DNA of 64,000 nt from an uncultured Bacteroidota bacterium (GTDB taxonomy: Bacteria; Bacteroidota; Bacteroidia; AKYH767-A; OLB10), in the NCBI GenBank assembly GCA_903881665.1, contig CAIRUC010000125.1, forward strand, positions 1 through 64,000, written 5' to 3'. Positions 17,783 to 27,079 of the stretch are shown piece by piece. Under the pieces are notes generated by a model, which did not search any database, was not told the origin of the DNA, and saw nothing but the letters and a program-made list of their open reading frames with translations. Numbering within the stretch: position 1 is the first letter of the stretch; every line of letters begins with the position of its first letter. Position numbers and translations under genes: made by a program.

Positions 17783-18430
17783 GTTTTATGCAGTAACAAT
17801 ACCGCTCATTATTAAGCAGTGTTAGATATTGTAATTAATTAATCACGTTCAAATGATCTTTCATTTAATTTTTTTCGACTTCAATGTCAAAGCCACCTTG
17901 AAGTCGAAATTACAATATGTAGAACAATCATCTATTTAATTGAAATATGAAATAAATTTCATCCTCTAATTATATCATCCTTCGAACCAAGTTTAGACTG
18001 TGTTTATTTTTTCCACACTTTTCAACAATATGTTTAAAATCATTGAGGCAAATAGTTGTATTCACCTACTAAACAATATATATTCGCTACTTAAAGTTCT
18101 ATTCGTTTTTAAATGTTATTTTATAATTAACAAACTCTATTAACTATTTCCGTATTGTAAGACGGACATGTATTACTAACGCGAAGAAGGCCTCTTCCGT
18201 TACCCAACCTGCTCTAGTATAGCATCAAAAATTAACGTTGATGGTATAGCACTTAGTTAGTCGTTTGTTAACGACAATGAAGCTACTAATTAGTCTTTCA
18301 CTATAAGGACTATTTAAAGCAGTTTAATTCTTCTTTATTCTGGGGCAGCTGAATTTTTGCCTTGGGAAAACAACTCTCTTATAGGGTCTGGAATTCTTAT
18401 ACCTATAATGCACTGATTAATCTAAAGCGA
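17783..18430. other. Long non-coding gap
   Basis: About 650 bp with low coding potential and high AT. Only small structures are visible, such as GTCGTT/AACGAC with a TGTT loop near 18260-18277 and CATCAA/TTGATG near 18223-18243. Nothing more can be supported. Confidence 0.4.
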
Positions 18431-19327
18431 ATGAAAGCATCTCTGCTGTTTATCTTGTTCCTAATCTTGCTCCCTGTTGACTCAGTTTCGCAAATGATAC
18501 AGGACTCTTCCGATTTATGGCTTTCTGGAAGCGTAACCGCAGCCTATGCTCAGGAGGATAACGGCAAAAATAATCACTATTCCACATTAGCTTTTCAAGG
18601 GTTTTCCGATATAATATATAAAGGAAAGCTCAGTAATAACTATTCTTATCAACATGTATTTAAATCTGAAATAAGTTATCTGCATTATATAGACAGCACA
18701 TGGATTATTAGCAGTGATTATTTCAAACTATTATTACAATGGAATAAATCAACCAACAAAAAATGGGAAAACACATGGGCTTTCTATTTATCCTCGCGTT
18801 GGCTAAATAAATATGAGAACGTATATATTGATGGTGAACAGCGAAACAAATGGCTGGAAGGCTTTTTAAATCCTGCGCGCTTCGAATTTTCATATGGTTG
18901 GAATAACTCTTTTTGGAAATGTTCTTCTTTTTCTGGATCACTTGCCTCTATAAAAATTAGTTCTATTCCTCGCAACGAATTATATATTCAAGCAAAAGAA
19001 AAAAATTTATTAGTAACTAAGCACAGTTATATTCAAAGTGAATATGGTATGAGTCTTCAATTATTAATCAATGAAAGTTATTTTAAAGATCTTATAGTTT
19101 GGCGGCATCAGTCGAGAGTATTCGCAAACGCATTTAACAAAAGTGGCGTTCATATTGATGTTAATAATCGAATTGCAGTTCGCTTTTTAAAGTTCATTGA
19201 GCTGCGCTTCGATACTAAAATTTTTTTCGATCCTGATTACAATAGCCATTTGCAATTCAGGCAGGAAGTATTACTGGGGGTGTTTTACCAACATCAACAA
19301 AAAGTGCGCTCTCTTCATTTTCCTTAA
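18431..19327 (+). CDS. Outer-membrane protein of DUF3078-like type
   Basis: From ATG 18431 the protein is 298 aa with a signal peptide ending SVSQ. A barrel-like run of strands follows, ending LQFRQEVLLGVFYQHQQKVRSLHFP. The FEFSYGWNNSFWKCSSFSGSL and ELRFDTKIFFDPDY segments recall DUF3078-type outer-membrane proteins, but the match is from memory and weak. The ORF-track start is a TTG 23 codons upstream and does not give a signal peptide. It stands alone between two long gaps. Confidence 0.6.
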   Translation: MKASLLFILFLILLPVDSVSQMIQDSSDLWLSGSVTAAYAQEDNGKNNHYSTLAFQGFSDIIYKGKLSNNYSYQHVFKSEISYLHYIDSTWIISSDYFKLLLQWNKSTNKKWENTWAFYLSSRWLNKYENVYIDGEQRNKWLEGFLNPARFEFSYGWNNSFWKCSSFSGSLASIKISSIPRNELYIQAKEKNLLVTKHSYIQSEYGMSLQLLINESYFKDLIVWRHQSRVFANAFNKSGVHIDVNNRIAVRFLKFIELRFDTKIFFDPDYNSHLQFRQEVLLGVFYQHQQKVRSLHFP

Positions 19328-19759
19328 GCCGATCCCTTTCGCGTAAGTTTGACTCCACCCCCTTTTCTTCAGATCCCTTTTCATTCGCGCCTCCAGTAAT
19401 CTCCTGAATCTAGCTACACCGGTAGCTTTTTGATTTTTCGTTTATTCTTTATCTCTTTTTTCTTCGTCCTCTAGGGTTTTTTTACTCACTTCACTTGCTA
19501 AATACATAGGTTACAGTAGGCTCATTATTACAATTAACACTCAATTATTACTTTCTCGCGTCGATTTAACACTGCCTATATGTCAAAAACATTGAATCCC
19601 CCGCAGAACGTGAAACAAGCCATTAAAGCGTTGCTGCCTACAAAAGGATTATCAACCGGAACCTATTCATAAAATCGTATATAAATTATGGTTTTACTGT
19701 AACGTATAGATACTAACACACGTATATTTGCCTCATCGAAATTAAAGAACCATTTTAAA
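19328..19759. other. Intergenic gap with one very short ORF
   Basis: About 430 bp. A 30-codon ORF at 19580-19672 (starts MSKTLNPPQN) has no recognisable similarity and may be chance. The right end carries a promoter candidate for the downstream isomerase gene. Confidence 0.4.
19723..19730 (+). promoter_or_regulatory. Candidate Bacteroidota -7 element
   Basis: TATATTTG fits the TAnnTTTG -7 consensus of this phylum and lies 29 bp before the isomerase ATG. A -33 element is not clear. Confidence 0.4.
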
Positions 19760-20749
19760 ATGTTAATGAAAGATCTAATTGCCAACTTCATGAACCAAAT
19801 GAAAGAGGCTATTTCCATTGGAGAAACTGCAAAATTAACTCCTTCTGCTCAACCAATCCGTAATATTTTAATTACAGGCCTAGGGGGATCAGGAATCGGA
19901 GGGTCCATCATGGCTCAGGTAACCGACAAAGAATTAAAAGTTCCAGTGACTGTAAACAAAGATTATTTTATACCTGAGTTTGTTGATTCTCATACACTAG
20001 TAATGATTTGCTCCTATTCGGGTAATACAGAAGAAACAGTACAAGCTATGCAAGCTGCTTTGAAGAAAAGTGCAAAAATCTGTTGCATCACTTCTGGTGG
20101 CAAAATTGCTTCAATGGCGAAAGAAAATAATTGTGATACCATCACAATACCAGGAGGAATGCCTCCTCGTTCTTGCTTCGGATATTCCTTCACGCAGTTG
20201 TTTTATGCATTTGAAGGGTACGGATTACTTGGGAGTACTTTCCGTGCCGATCTTCAAAATACGATTACCTTACTTGAAACAGAACAAGAGGCTATTCACA
20301 TAGAAGCGTATAGCATTGCTGAACGTTTAATTGGTAAATTACCTATTATTTATTGCGAAGCACGTTATGAAGGGGTTGCTATTCGATTACGCCAGCAGAT
20401 CAACGAAAACAGTAAAATGTTGTGCTGGCATCATGTATTGCCTGAGATGAACCATAATGAATTAGTAGGCTGGACAGAATCTCACCCTGATACAGTTGTG
20501 TTAATGCTAAGAAGTAAAGATGATTATGTACGTACTCAAAAACGTATGGATATATGTGCAGAAGTATTCCAAAAATATGCTCCAGGTTATATAGAAATCC
20601 ATTCAAAAGGAACGAGTCAATTACAACGCTCCATTTATCTTCTTCACTTGGGAGATTGGGTAAGCTGGTATATTGCGGAAATTAAAAATATCGATGCTAC
20701 CGAAGTAAATGTGATCGACTATTTGAAAAACGAACTTTCAAAAATCTAA
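19760..20749 (+). CDS. Bifunctional phosphoglucose/phosphomannose isomerase
   Basis: SIS-domain sugar-phosphate isomerase of 329 aa interconverting fructose-6-P with glucose-6-P or mannose-6-P. ITGLGGSGIGGSIM and ICSYSGNTEETV are the first SIS phosphate-binding motifs. LPEMNHNELVGW and the helical IDVIDYLKNEL-like end (ATEVNVIDYLKNEL) fit the PGI/PMI C-terminal domain. A single-gene transcript with its own promoter candidate and terminator. Confidence 0.9.
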   Translation: MLMKDLIANFMNQMKEAISIGETAKLTPSAQPIRNILITGLGGSGIGGSIMAQVTDKELKVPVTVNKDYFIPEFVDSHTLVMICSYSGNTEETVQAMQAALKKSAKICCITSGGKIASMAKENNCDTITIPGGMPPRSCFGYSFTQLFYAFEGYGLLGSTFRADLQNTITLLETEQEAIHIEAYSIAERLIGKLPIIYCEARYEGVAIRLRQQINENSKMLCWHHVLPEMNHNELVGWTESHPDTVVLMLRSKDDYVRTQKRMDICAEVFQKYAPGYIEIHSKGTSQLQRSIYLLHLGDWVSWYIAEIKNIDATEVNVIDYLKNELSKI

Positions 20750-20767
20750 CTAAATAAAATAAATCGA

Positions 20768-20797
20768 AAAGGAATCCTAATAAGATTCCTTTTTTTA
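20768..20797 (+). terminator. Rho-independent terminator
   Basis: AAAGGAATC/GATTCCTTT, a 9-bp stem with a 7-base loop, followed by seven T. It ends the isomerase gene. Confidence 0.9.
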
Positions 20798-20811
20798 TTT
20801 ATACTTGTTGT

Positions 20812-21216
20812 ATGAAAAAATCATTGCTATCGATTTGCCTTTTCTTTTGTTGCGCTTGCGGTTCTAAAAATGAATCAAATGTAGTAGCCATTGATGCGGA
20901 TTCGGTGATTGTTTCATCAGATAGTTTATCTGTTCATATTGATACTGTCGCTACTGTTTCCTCCGACACACAAGCTCAAATTCAAGTTATCGTTTTTAAA
21001 AATGATGTCGCTACTAACGGTTACGGATATGATATAATGGTTAATGGTAAGAAAATGATCCATCAACCAAACATTCCTGCGGTAACCGGCAACCGAGGAT
21101 TTAATTCCGAAAGTGACGCCCAAAATGCAGGTGCATTAGTAAAAAGGAAGCTCTTAAATAAAGTAATGCCACCTACAATTTCGATTGATGAGTTAAATGC
21201 GATAGGAATTCATTAG
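20812..21216 (+). CDS. DUF4907-type lipoprotein
   Basis: A 134-aa lipoprotein (lipobox FFCCAC). The C-terminal 80 residues with YGYDIMVNGKKMIHQPNIPA and MPPTISIDELNAIGI follow the DUF4907 pattern. A Ser/Asp/Val-rich linker precedes it. Function unknown; probably anchored in the envelope. Confidence 0.7.
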   Translation: MKKSLLSICLFFCCACGSKNESNVVAIDADSVIVSSDSLSVHIDTVATVSSDTQAQIQVIVFKNDVATNGYGYDIMVNGKKMIHQPNIPAVTGNRGFNSESDAQNAGALVKRKLLNKVMPPTISIDELNAIGIH

Positions 21217-21460
21217 CCCTATTATCATAAAAAACCTCTACCCGAAAAGTTCAGGACGAGGTGGGAATGAGTGAGGTGAATCACAAAAAGTAACGGTATT
21301 CCAAATTTCAATATTTCGTAGAACTGTTGTATGACTTTTTATAGTCAAACTACCATTCTCATCTTTACAAATCTATTTGTTATTGCTAACTATTGATATA
21401 CGTATCAACGGGTAATTTACATACCCTATATTGGGTATATGCGTGCGCTAAATATTGATT

Positions 21461-23290
21461 TTATTCGCTATCCTCCTTTTTATCTTTTGCCTTTTCTTGA
21501 AAATAATCACTTACCACTTTCGCTTTTGCAGCTCCTAAAAGCGCCGTCAACTCTGCCAAGGAGGCTTCACGCACACGTTTTACCGATTTAAAATGACGAA
21601 GTAACGATTGAGAAGTTGCTTCCCCTACACCGGGAATTTCGCTCAGCTCTGTTTTGATAACGCCTTTACTTCGTTTATTACGATGATGAGTGATACCGAA
21701 ACGATGCACTTCATCGCGCAATTGCTGAATGATTTTTAAGGTCTCACTTTTTTTATCGAGATACATTGGCAAAGGATCACCCGGATAATAAATTTCTTCT
21801 AGCTTCTTAGCAATTCCGATGATGCTGATCTTTCCTCTAAGGTCGAGTTTTTGCAAACTATTTAAAGCTGCTCCCAATTGCCCTTTCCCACCATCAATTA
21901 CGATGAGTTGAGGCAAAGGTTGATTTTCTTCTAAAAGTCGTTTGTATCGCCTGTATATAACTTCTTCCATTGAAGCAAAGTCATCGGGACCTTCTACGGT
22001 TTTTATATTATAATGGCGATAATCGCTTTTCGAAGGACGACCATTTTTGAATACACTCATAGCCGATACAGCATAATCTCCTTGGAAGTTCGAGTTATCG
22101 AAACATTCAATATGATATGGCTTCTCTGGTAATCGCAAATCTTTTTGCATCAACTCCATCAGACGCTCAATACGATGTTCCGGATTTAATTTATCAGCTT
22201 GATCTAATCGATCTTTCATAAAGTACTTCGCATTCTTCTCACTTAAATCGAGTAGTTGCTTTTTATCGCCGATCTTAGGGACAACAAATGTTACCCAAGG
22301 AATTTCAATTTCTGGCTCAAAGGGTACTAAGAACTCTCGTGCATCGCTATGATAACGTTCACGCATTTCCGCAATTGCTAATCCGAGGAGTTCGGCAGGA
22401 GATTCGTCGAGTTTCTTTTTCAGTTCGAGGGTTTGCGATTGTACTATCGATCCGCTCATCACTTTCATATAATTGATGTAAGCAGAATTCGATTCCTCCA
22501 CAAATGAAAACACATCTACATTGTGAATATTCGGATTCACCACTACACTCTTTCCTTTATAACGCTCTAATAGATCGATCTTTTCTTTGTACTGATGCGC
22601 TATCTCATATTCATACTTCGCCGCATGTTCTTTCATCTGTGTTTCTAGGTGACCGATAACAGTATTGATATTCCCTTTCAGAATTTCTTTTATAGCGGAA
22701 ATTGAAGCATTATACTCTTGTTGTGATTGATAGGCCTCACATGGTCCTTTGCAATTACCGATATGATATTCAAGGCAAAGTCTAAACTTTTTCTTAGCAA
22801 TATTATCATCGGTAAGGCTCAATGAGCACGTTCGCAACTTATACAATTGATTGATTAAATCAAGTAACGTATGCATCATGGTTCCAGAGGCATAGGGGCC
22901 AAAATAAAGCGAACCGTCTTTTATAAATCTACGCGTCGGAAATAATCGAGGGAAAGGTTCATTCTTAATGACAATCCAAGGATATGTTTTATCATCTTTT
23001 AAATTGACATTGTATTTCGGTTGATGTTTTTTTATAAGATTATTTTCTAACAACAAAGCATCGTATTCGGTTTCTACTACAATGTATTTGATGTCCGCAA
23101 TTTGTCGCACCATTATATTAGTGCGTGCAGAATCATGTACTTTATTAAAATAACTAAAAACGCGTTTACGTAAACTCTTTGCTTTCCCTATGTATAATAA
23201 TTGTCCTTCAGCCGAAAAATATTGATATACCCCGGGATTATCAGGAAGTACTTCAAGGACATTTTTAAGGTGCTGAGACTTTACTTCCAT
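21461..23290 (-). CDS. uvrC: Excinuclease ABC subunit C
   Basis: Nucleotide-excision repair endonuclease of 609 aa, making both incisions around UvrB-bound lesions. An N-terminal GIY-YIG domain (GVYQYFSAEGQLLYIGKAKSLRKRV) is followed by a UVR motif (EIAHQYKEKIDLLERY). The RNase H-like nuclease region (IECFDNSNFQGDYAVSAM) and a terminal helix-hairpin-helix pair (LSEIPGVGEATSQSLLRHF) complete the family layout. It overlaps the upstream glycosyltransferase gene by 10 bp, so it is the last gene of that unit. Confidence 0.96.
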   Translation of the reverse strand: MEVKSQHLKNVLEVLPDNPGVYQYFSAEGQLLYIGKAKSLRKRVFSYFNKVHDSARTNIMVRQIADIKYIVVETEYDALLLENNLIKKHQPKYNVNLKDDKTYPWIVIKNEPFPRLFPTRRFIKDGSLYFGPYASGTMMHTLLDLINQLYKLRTCSLSLTDDNIAKKKFRLCLEYHIGNCKGPCEAYQSQQEYNASISAIKEILKGNINTVIGHLETQMKEHAAKYEYEIAHQYKEKIDLLERYKGKSVVVNPNIHNVDVFSFVEESNSAYINYMKVMSGSIVQSQTLELKKKLDESPAELLGLAIAEMRERYHSDAREFLVPFEPEIEIPWVTFVVPKIGDKKQLLDLSEKNAKYFMKDRLDQADKLNPEHRIERLMELMQKDLRLPEKPYHIECFDNSNFQGDYAVSAMSVFKNGRPSKSDYRHYNIKTVEGPDDFASMEEVIYRRYKRLLEENQPLPQLIVIDGGKGQLGAALNSLQKLDLRGKISIIGIAKKLEEIYYPGDPLPMYLDKKSETLKIIQQLRDEVHRFGITHHRNKRSKGVIKTELSEIPGVGEATSQSLLRHFKSVKRVREASLAELTALLGAAKAKVVSDYFQEKAKDKKEDSE

Positions 23291-24288
23291 TGTTGTATTG
23301 CTGCAAAAACCATCATCGGAGTGATCTCAGTAATGCACTTACAACCTGCTACGTCGCTCTTACAGTCGTTACATTTCTTATCGAGGCAAAGGTAATTGGC
23401 GCGCGGGCCAATCGGCTCCCAGCGCCCAGGATGTATCGGACGAATTGGAGGGAATAAACCAAGTGCATTTGCTCCCAATGCTGCAGCAATATGCAAAGGA
23501 CCTGTTCCGGCAGCAACTAATCCTGTGCTTTGTTGAATAAACGAAATATACTCTGCCAACGATAATTTTCCTGTCATGTTTATTATGTGAGAAGGTAGCT
23601 CATTTAAAAAATCTATCATAGTTGCGGCTTCTTCTTGTGTTCCTGTAATAAATACAGCATACTTATCAACTGGCAATAAATCGATCAGCTTTCTAAAATT
23701 TTTTAATCCCCATTCTCTTCCAGAACCTCTGCTACACGGATGTAAAATAACTTTCACTTTTTCAGTAGATAATTCATCAAAAGAAAAAAAAATTGAAGGA
23801 AATAAATACGCTCCTGCTAATTTTAATACACTTACTGAAGGTGTTTTTATTCCGAAAGGATAAAGTAATTGAATATTGAGTTGCACCTCGTGTAAGCTGC
23901 TGTTTTTTCGACCGAGATTTATTAGCCGATTACAATTGAGCCAATGAAATATGCGATGCGATGTTCCTATTCTGTTTTTTATTCCTGCTTGTTTGGCAGC
24001 ATTCGCAATTTCTTTCCGCGGAAAAACATGTACGATTGCATCTGCGTGTATGGATTTTAATTGAGCAATGCGATCTTTTTCGGATAACAACATCCAGTCG
24101 TCAAAATTAATAAACCCGTCGACATACGGAGCAGCCTTAATAATATCATGTGTATAGGTCTTTCCAAACCATGTAATTTTACAATTCGGGAATTGTTTTC
24201 TTAGCTCCATCGCCAAAGGCAAAGTAAGCACTACATCACCAATAGCATCGGTCCTGCTAACAATTATATGTTTAGGATTTTTTATCAT
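23281..24288 (-). CDS. Glycosyltransferase family 9 (heptosyltransferase-like)
   Basis: GT-B fold transferase of 335 aa. The N-terminal IIVSRTDAIGDVVLTLPLA is the family's opening motif, and the C-terminal domain has HPCSRGSGREWGLKNFRKL and GTGPLHIAAALGANALGLFPP (nucleotide-sugar binding). A Cys cluster near the C-terminus (CLDKKCNDCKSDVAGCKC) may bind metal or form disulfides. It probably adds heptose or another sugar to LPS core. The start at 24288 overlaps the GT2 gene by 17 bp. Confidence 0.88.
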   Translation of the reverse strand: MIKNPKHIIVSRTDAIGDVVLTLPLAMELRKQFPNCKITWFGKTYTHDIIKAAPYVDGFINFDDWMLLSEKDRIAQLKSIHADAIVHVFPRKEIANAAKQAGIKNRIGTSHRIFHWLNCNRLINLGRKNSSLHEVQLNIQLLYPFGIKTPSVSVLKLAGAYLFPSIFFSFDELSTEKVKVILHPCSRGSGREWGLKNFRKLIDLLPVDKYAVFITGTQEEAATMIDFLNELPSHIINMTGKLSLAEYISFIQQSTGLVAAGTGPLHIAAALGANALGLFPPIRPIHPGRWEPIGPRANYLCLDKKCNDCKSDVAGCKCITEITPMMVFAAIQQWK

Positions 24289-25030
24289 GATGCTCTTTAA
24301 GTCGTGTTTCACGTAAAAAAACAGCGTGCGCGGAGATTTTGGCAATCACAAATCCGTAGTAGCCGTCCATCCATCCAGCTTTAAAAATATAATCGCGGAA
24401 AAAACGAATACAAGGCTTAAATACAATTTTGATTAACGAAGTTTTCTTGCCGCGATGGAATAAATCAGCAGCTATGATGGCTGAAAACTTATCGGCTTGA
24501 CGAATATGCTCACCCAAATCATTATAGGTATAATGAAGAATATCACCTTTCAATAATCCGCATTTAGCTCCCGACTGCAACTCGATTTTATCATGGGGAT
24601 TAACTCCAGCCCATTGTGAAATGGAACGATCAAAGAGGCGGACTTTACGATCTGGATACCACCCACCGTGTTTAATCCATTGTCCACAATAACTCGTTAA
24701 CCTAGACATAGTATAGGCGTTAACGTTAGTATTATTTTTTACTGCCAGTATACTTTCTACCAACTCGTTTGAAAGCGCCTCGTCTGCATCGAGCGAAATC
24801 ACCCAATTGTTTGTGCATTGATTGAGGGCGAAATTTTTTTGTTCGATATACCCAAGAAAAGGTTGTAATACCACCTTCGCACCAAATTCACCTGCGATGG
24901 CTATAGTAGTATCAGTAGAAAGTGAATCTACCACCACAATCTCGTCGGCTACCTTTTGCAGACTTTGCAGGCAACGGCGTAGGTTTAGTTCCTCGTTAAA
25001 AGTAATAATTGCGGCAGATATGCGGACCAT
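24272..25030 (-). CDS. Glycosyltransferase family 2, LPS-core type (WaaE/KdtX-like)
   Basis: A 252-aa GT-A enzyme. MVRISAAIITFNEELNLRRCL is the normal start, ADEIVVVDSLSTDTT the donor-binding segment and VISLDADEALS the metal-binding DxD. The GGWYPDRKVRLFDR and FFRDYIFKAGWMDGYYGF segments place it among WaaE/KdtX-like transferases. The ORF-track start 24 codons upstream runs into the terminator of the neighbouring gene and was rejected. First gene of the GT2-GT9-uvrC unit. Confidence 0.88.
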   Translation of the reverse strand: MVRISAAIITFNEELNLRRCLQSLQKVADEIVVVDSLSTDTTIAIAGEFGAKVVLQPFLGYIEQKNFALNQCTNNWVISLDADEALSNELVESILAVKNNTNVNAYTMSRLTSYCGQWIKHGGWYPDRKVRLFDRSISQWAGVNPHDKIELQSGAKCGLLKGDILHYTYNDLGEHIRQADKFSAIIAADLFHRGKKTSLIKIVFKPCIRFFRDYIFKAGWMDGYYGFVIAKISAHAVFLRETRLKEHHDKKS

Positions 25031-25075
25031 AAGCGATACTGCAAAATAAATGGAAAATCGCATGCAAAACGTCAT

Positions 25076-25111
25076 AAATAAAAAAAGCATCCCGCCATTC
25101 ACGGGATGCTT
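25076..25111 (-). terminator. Rho-independent terminator of the PKD gene
   Basis: AAGCATCCCG/CGGGATGCTT, a perfect 10-bp stem with a 7-base loop, followed on the minus strand by seven T. Confidence 0.93.
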
Positions 25112-25138
25112 TCGATAAAATCGATCAACGGCAGGCTA

Positions 25139-26953
25139 TTAGTGCTGTACCGAGATCCTTTTTGAGGATAATTTATCCCCATTTCTCAATTGAACGAGAT
25201 ACAGACCTGCAGGCCATTCTGCTGTGTTCAGAATCACTTCTTGCTTTCCAATTAACTTAGAACTATAAAAGCTTTTACCCTCTGTACTGTACACCTCTAA
25301 AATATCTTGAGAAGAACTACTTGTATAATATTTTACCGTAAACTGCTCATTTGCAGGATTAGGGTACGCTACTAATTGTGTTTTGTTTGTTGTTTCAAAT
25401 ACACCTACAGAACCCATACGGTTACCGTTTACGCTATCGCACCAAGTAAGTACGTTGCCGTTATTGTCGAATGCTGTAACACATACATAGAACCATCCGC
25501 TAGCATTGTAAACGTGAACAGGATATGCGCCTGTAGCTGTAGTGCTGTCGCCGAAGTTCCAGATGTATTGCCAGTTAGCAAAAGTACAGGTGTTAATTAA
25601 TCCGAAATAAACTACACCATTACCGATTGTTGAATCTGGATACGCGTAGAATACCGGAGTACAAGGACCAGCACCGTTTCCGATAGTAATTGAATCGCAA
25701 TAAGAAGCTTGGCAACCTGTGTTATTGTAAACTGTTAAGCAAACTAAATATGTTCCAGCAGAAGTATAAGTATGATTAGGATTTGCTAACGTTGAGCTAT
25801 TACCGTCACCGAAATACCAGTATGAATTAGTGAATAATCCGCTCGAAAGATTTGTAAACGATACATTTCCTGAAGGATCAACTAATGAAGAGAAGTATGC
25901 ATTACAATTTGGTGTTCCTCCTATCACGAGAGTATCGCAATTCGTACATGTTATGCCTTGGTAAGCGATCGTTAAGCAAGGTCCATAGGTTCCGGGGTTA
26001 GCATACAAGTGCGTTGGCATAATCTGATTAGAGGTTGAACCATCGCCGAAATTCCAGGTGTATGTCGCACCTGAAGTCATATTTGGAATAAAATAATATA
26101 CTCCCAATGAATCATAAGTTGTAAATGTTGCGTTGCAACCACCGCTATTTACGTTTGTAATAATGATATTATGACAGTAAGTATTCCAGCAATTATTCAT
26201 TGAATCAATCACATAAAGACAAACATTATACGTACCATTAGTTGTAAAAACATGATTTGGATTTATTAACGAAGAATAAGTACCATCACCAAAGTTCCAA
26301 CTGTAATTAACAAACGTACCTGTTGTAGAATTGTTAATAAAACTAACCGTTCCATTTGACCCTTGTGTATACGCGTAGCTTGCATTGCATGCAGATGCGC
26401 TTATAATAGTTAGCGTAGTACATACAGTGTCTACGCATCCTCCAACAAAGTTGGCTATTAAACATGCGTTATATGTTCCTGAAGTAGCGTAAGTATGTTG
26501 CGGGTTTTGCAAGTTACTTGTGCTTCCGTCGCCAAACGACCAATAGTAATTGCTTACCGTTCCAGAATTACTTCCCGAGCCGAAGTAAACACTAAGCCCT
26601 GTTGGTTGAGTGTACAAATTAATAGTACATCCTGTTCCGCCTATCCCTGTTACAAAAATTGAATCACAATACGTCGATTGACATCCTGTAGAATCCCAAA
26701 TAGTTAAACATACGGTGTAAGGTCCTGAAGCCGCATACTGATGAAACGGACTCATTTGATTTGAACTAGAACCATCGCCAAACGACCATGTAGAATTGTA
26801 AAAGAAACCGCCACTTGTGTTTGTGAAAGTTACACCGTTAGTGGGGTTTGAGCTCGCAGTAAATGTTGCTGTGCACGCTTGAGCTTGATTTGATGCCGAC
26901 AACATGATTACCATGAAGAGCATTAATAGCTGGGAGATAAATTTTGGTTTCAT
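25139..26953 (-). CDS. Multi-PKD-domain protein with T9SS sorting domain
   Basis: Secreted protein of 604 aa. Signal peptide to about residue 26 (SNQAQA), then six PKD domains of about 80 aa, each with a WxFGDG or WNFGDG core and a PxHxY...GxYxVCL segment. A type A T9SS domain closes it (YPNPANEQFTVKYY to KRISVQH). Paired cysteines recur at corresponding sites in each repeat (CLT...C...YC), suggesting a disulfide per domain. It is a surface or secreted structural or adhesive protein; no enzyme domain is present. Confidence 0.88.
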   Translation of the reverse strand: MKPKFISQLLMLFMVIMLSASNQAQACTATFTASSNPTNGVTFTNTSGGFFYNSTWSFGDGSSSNQMSPFHQYAASGPYTVCLTIWDSTGCQSTYCDSIFVTGIGGTGCTINLYTQPTGLSVYFGSGSNSGTVSNYYWSFGDGSTSNLQNPQHTYATSGTYNACLIANFVGGCVDTVCTTLTIISASACNASYAYTQGSNGTVSFINNSTTGTFVNYSWNFGDGTYSSLINPNHVFTTNGTYNVCLYVIDSMNNCWNTYCHNIIITNVNSGGCNATFTTYDSLGVYYFIPNMTSGATYTWNFGDGSTSNQIMPTHLYANPGTYGPCLTIAYQGITCTNCDTLVIGGTPNCNAYFSSLVDPSGNVSFTNLSSGLFTNSYWYFGDGNSSTLANPNHTYTSAGTYLVCLTVYNNTGCQASYCDSITIGNGAGPCTPVFYAYPDSTIGNGVVYFGLINTCTFANWQYIWNFGDSTTATGAYPVHVYNASGWFYVCVTAFDNNGNVLTWCDSVNGNRMGSVGVFETTNKTQLVAYPNPANEQFTVKYYTSSSSQDILEVYSTEGKSFYSSKLIGKQEVILNTAEWPAGLYLVQLRNGDKLSSKRISVQH

Positions 26954-26988
26954 ACTATTTTTTATTTGCCTTTAGATTTAGGACGATA

Positions 26989-26996
26989 CAAATGTA
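26989..26996 (-). promoter_or_regulatory. Candidate Bacteroidota -7 element
   Basis: On the minus strand TACATTTG fits TAnnTTTG, about 36 bp upstream of the PKD gene start. No clear -33 element. Confidence 0.35.
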
Positions 26997-27079
26997 TTAT
27001 AAGGATGGGAATATCAGTTACTTATTATTTGATATTCTTACGCATCCATTTTTCATTTTTACAGCTTGGTTAGATATAC

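Noticed and set aside
17783-18430. Possible tRNA or other RNA gene in the long gap
   Set aside because: No cloverleaf, T-loop sequence or known RNA motif was found.
19580-19672. 30-aa ORF
   Set aside because: No similarity or signal; listed only as a gap note.
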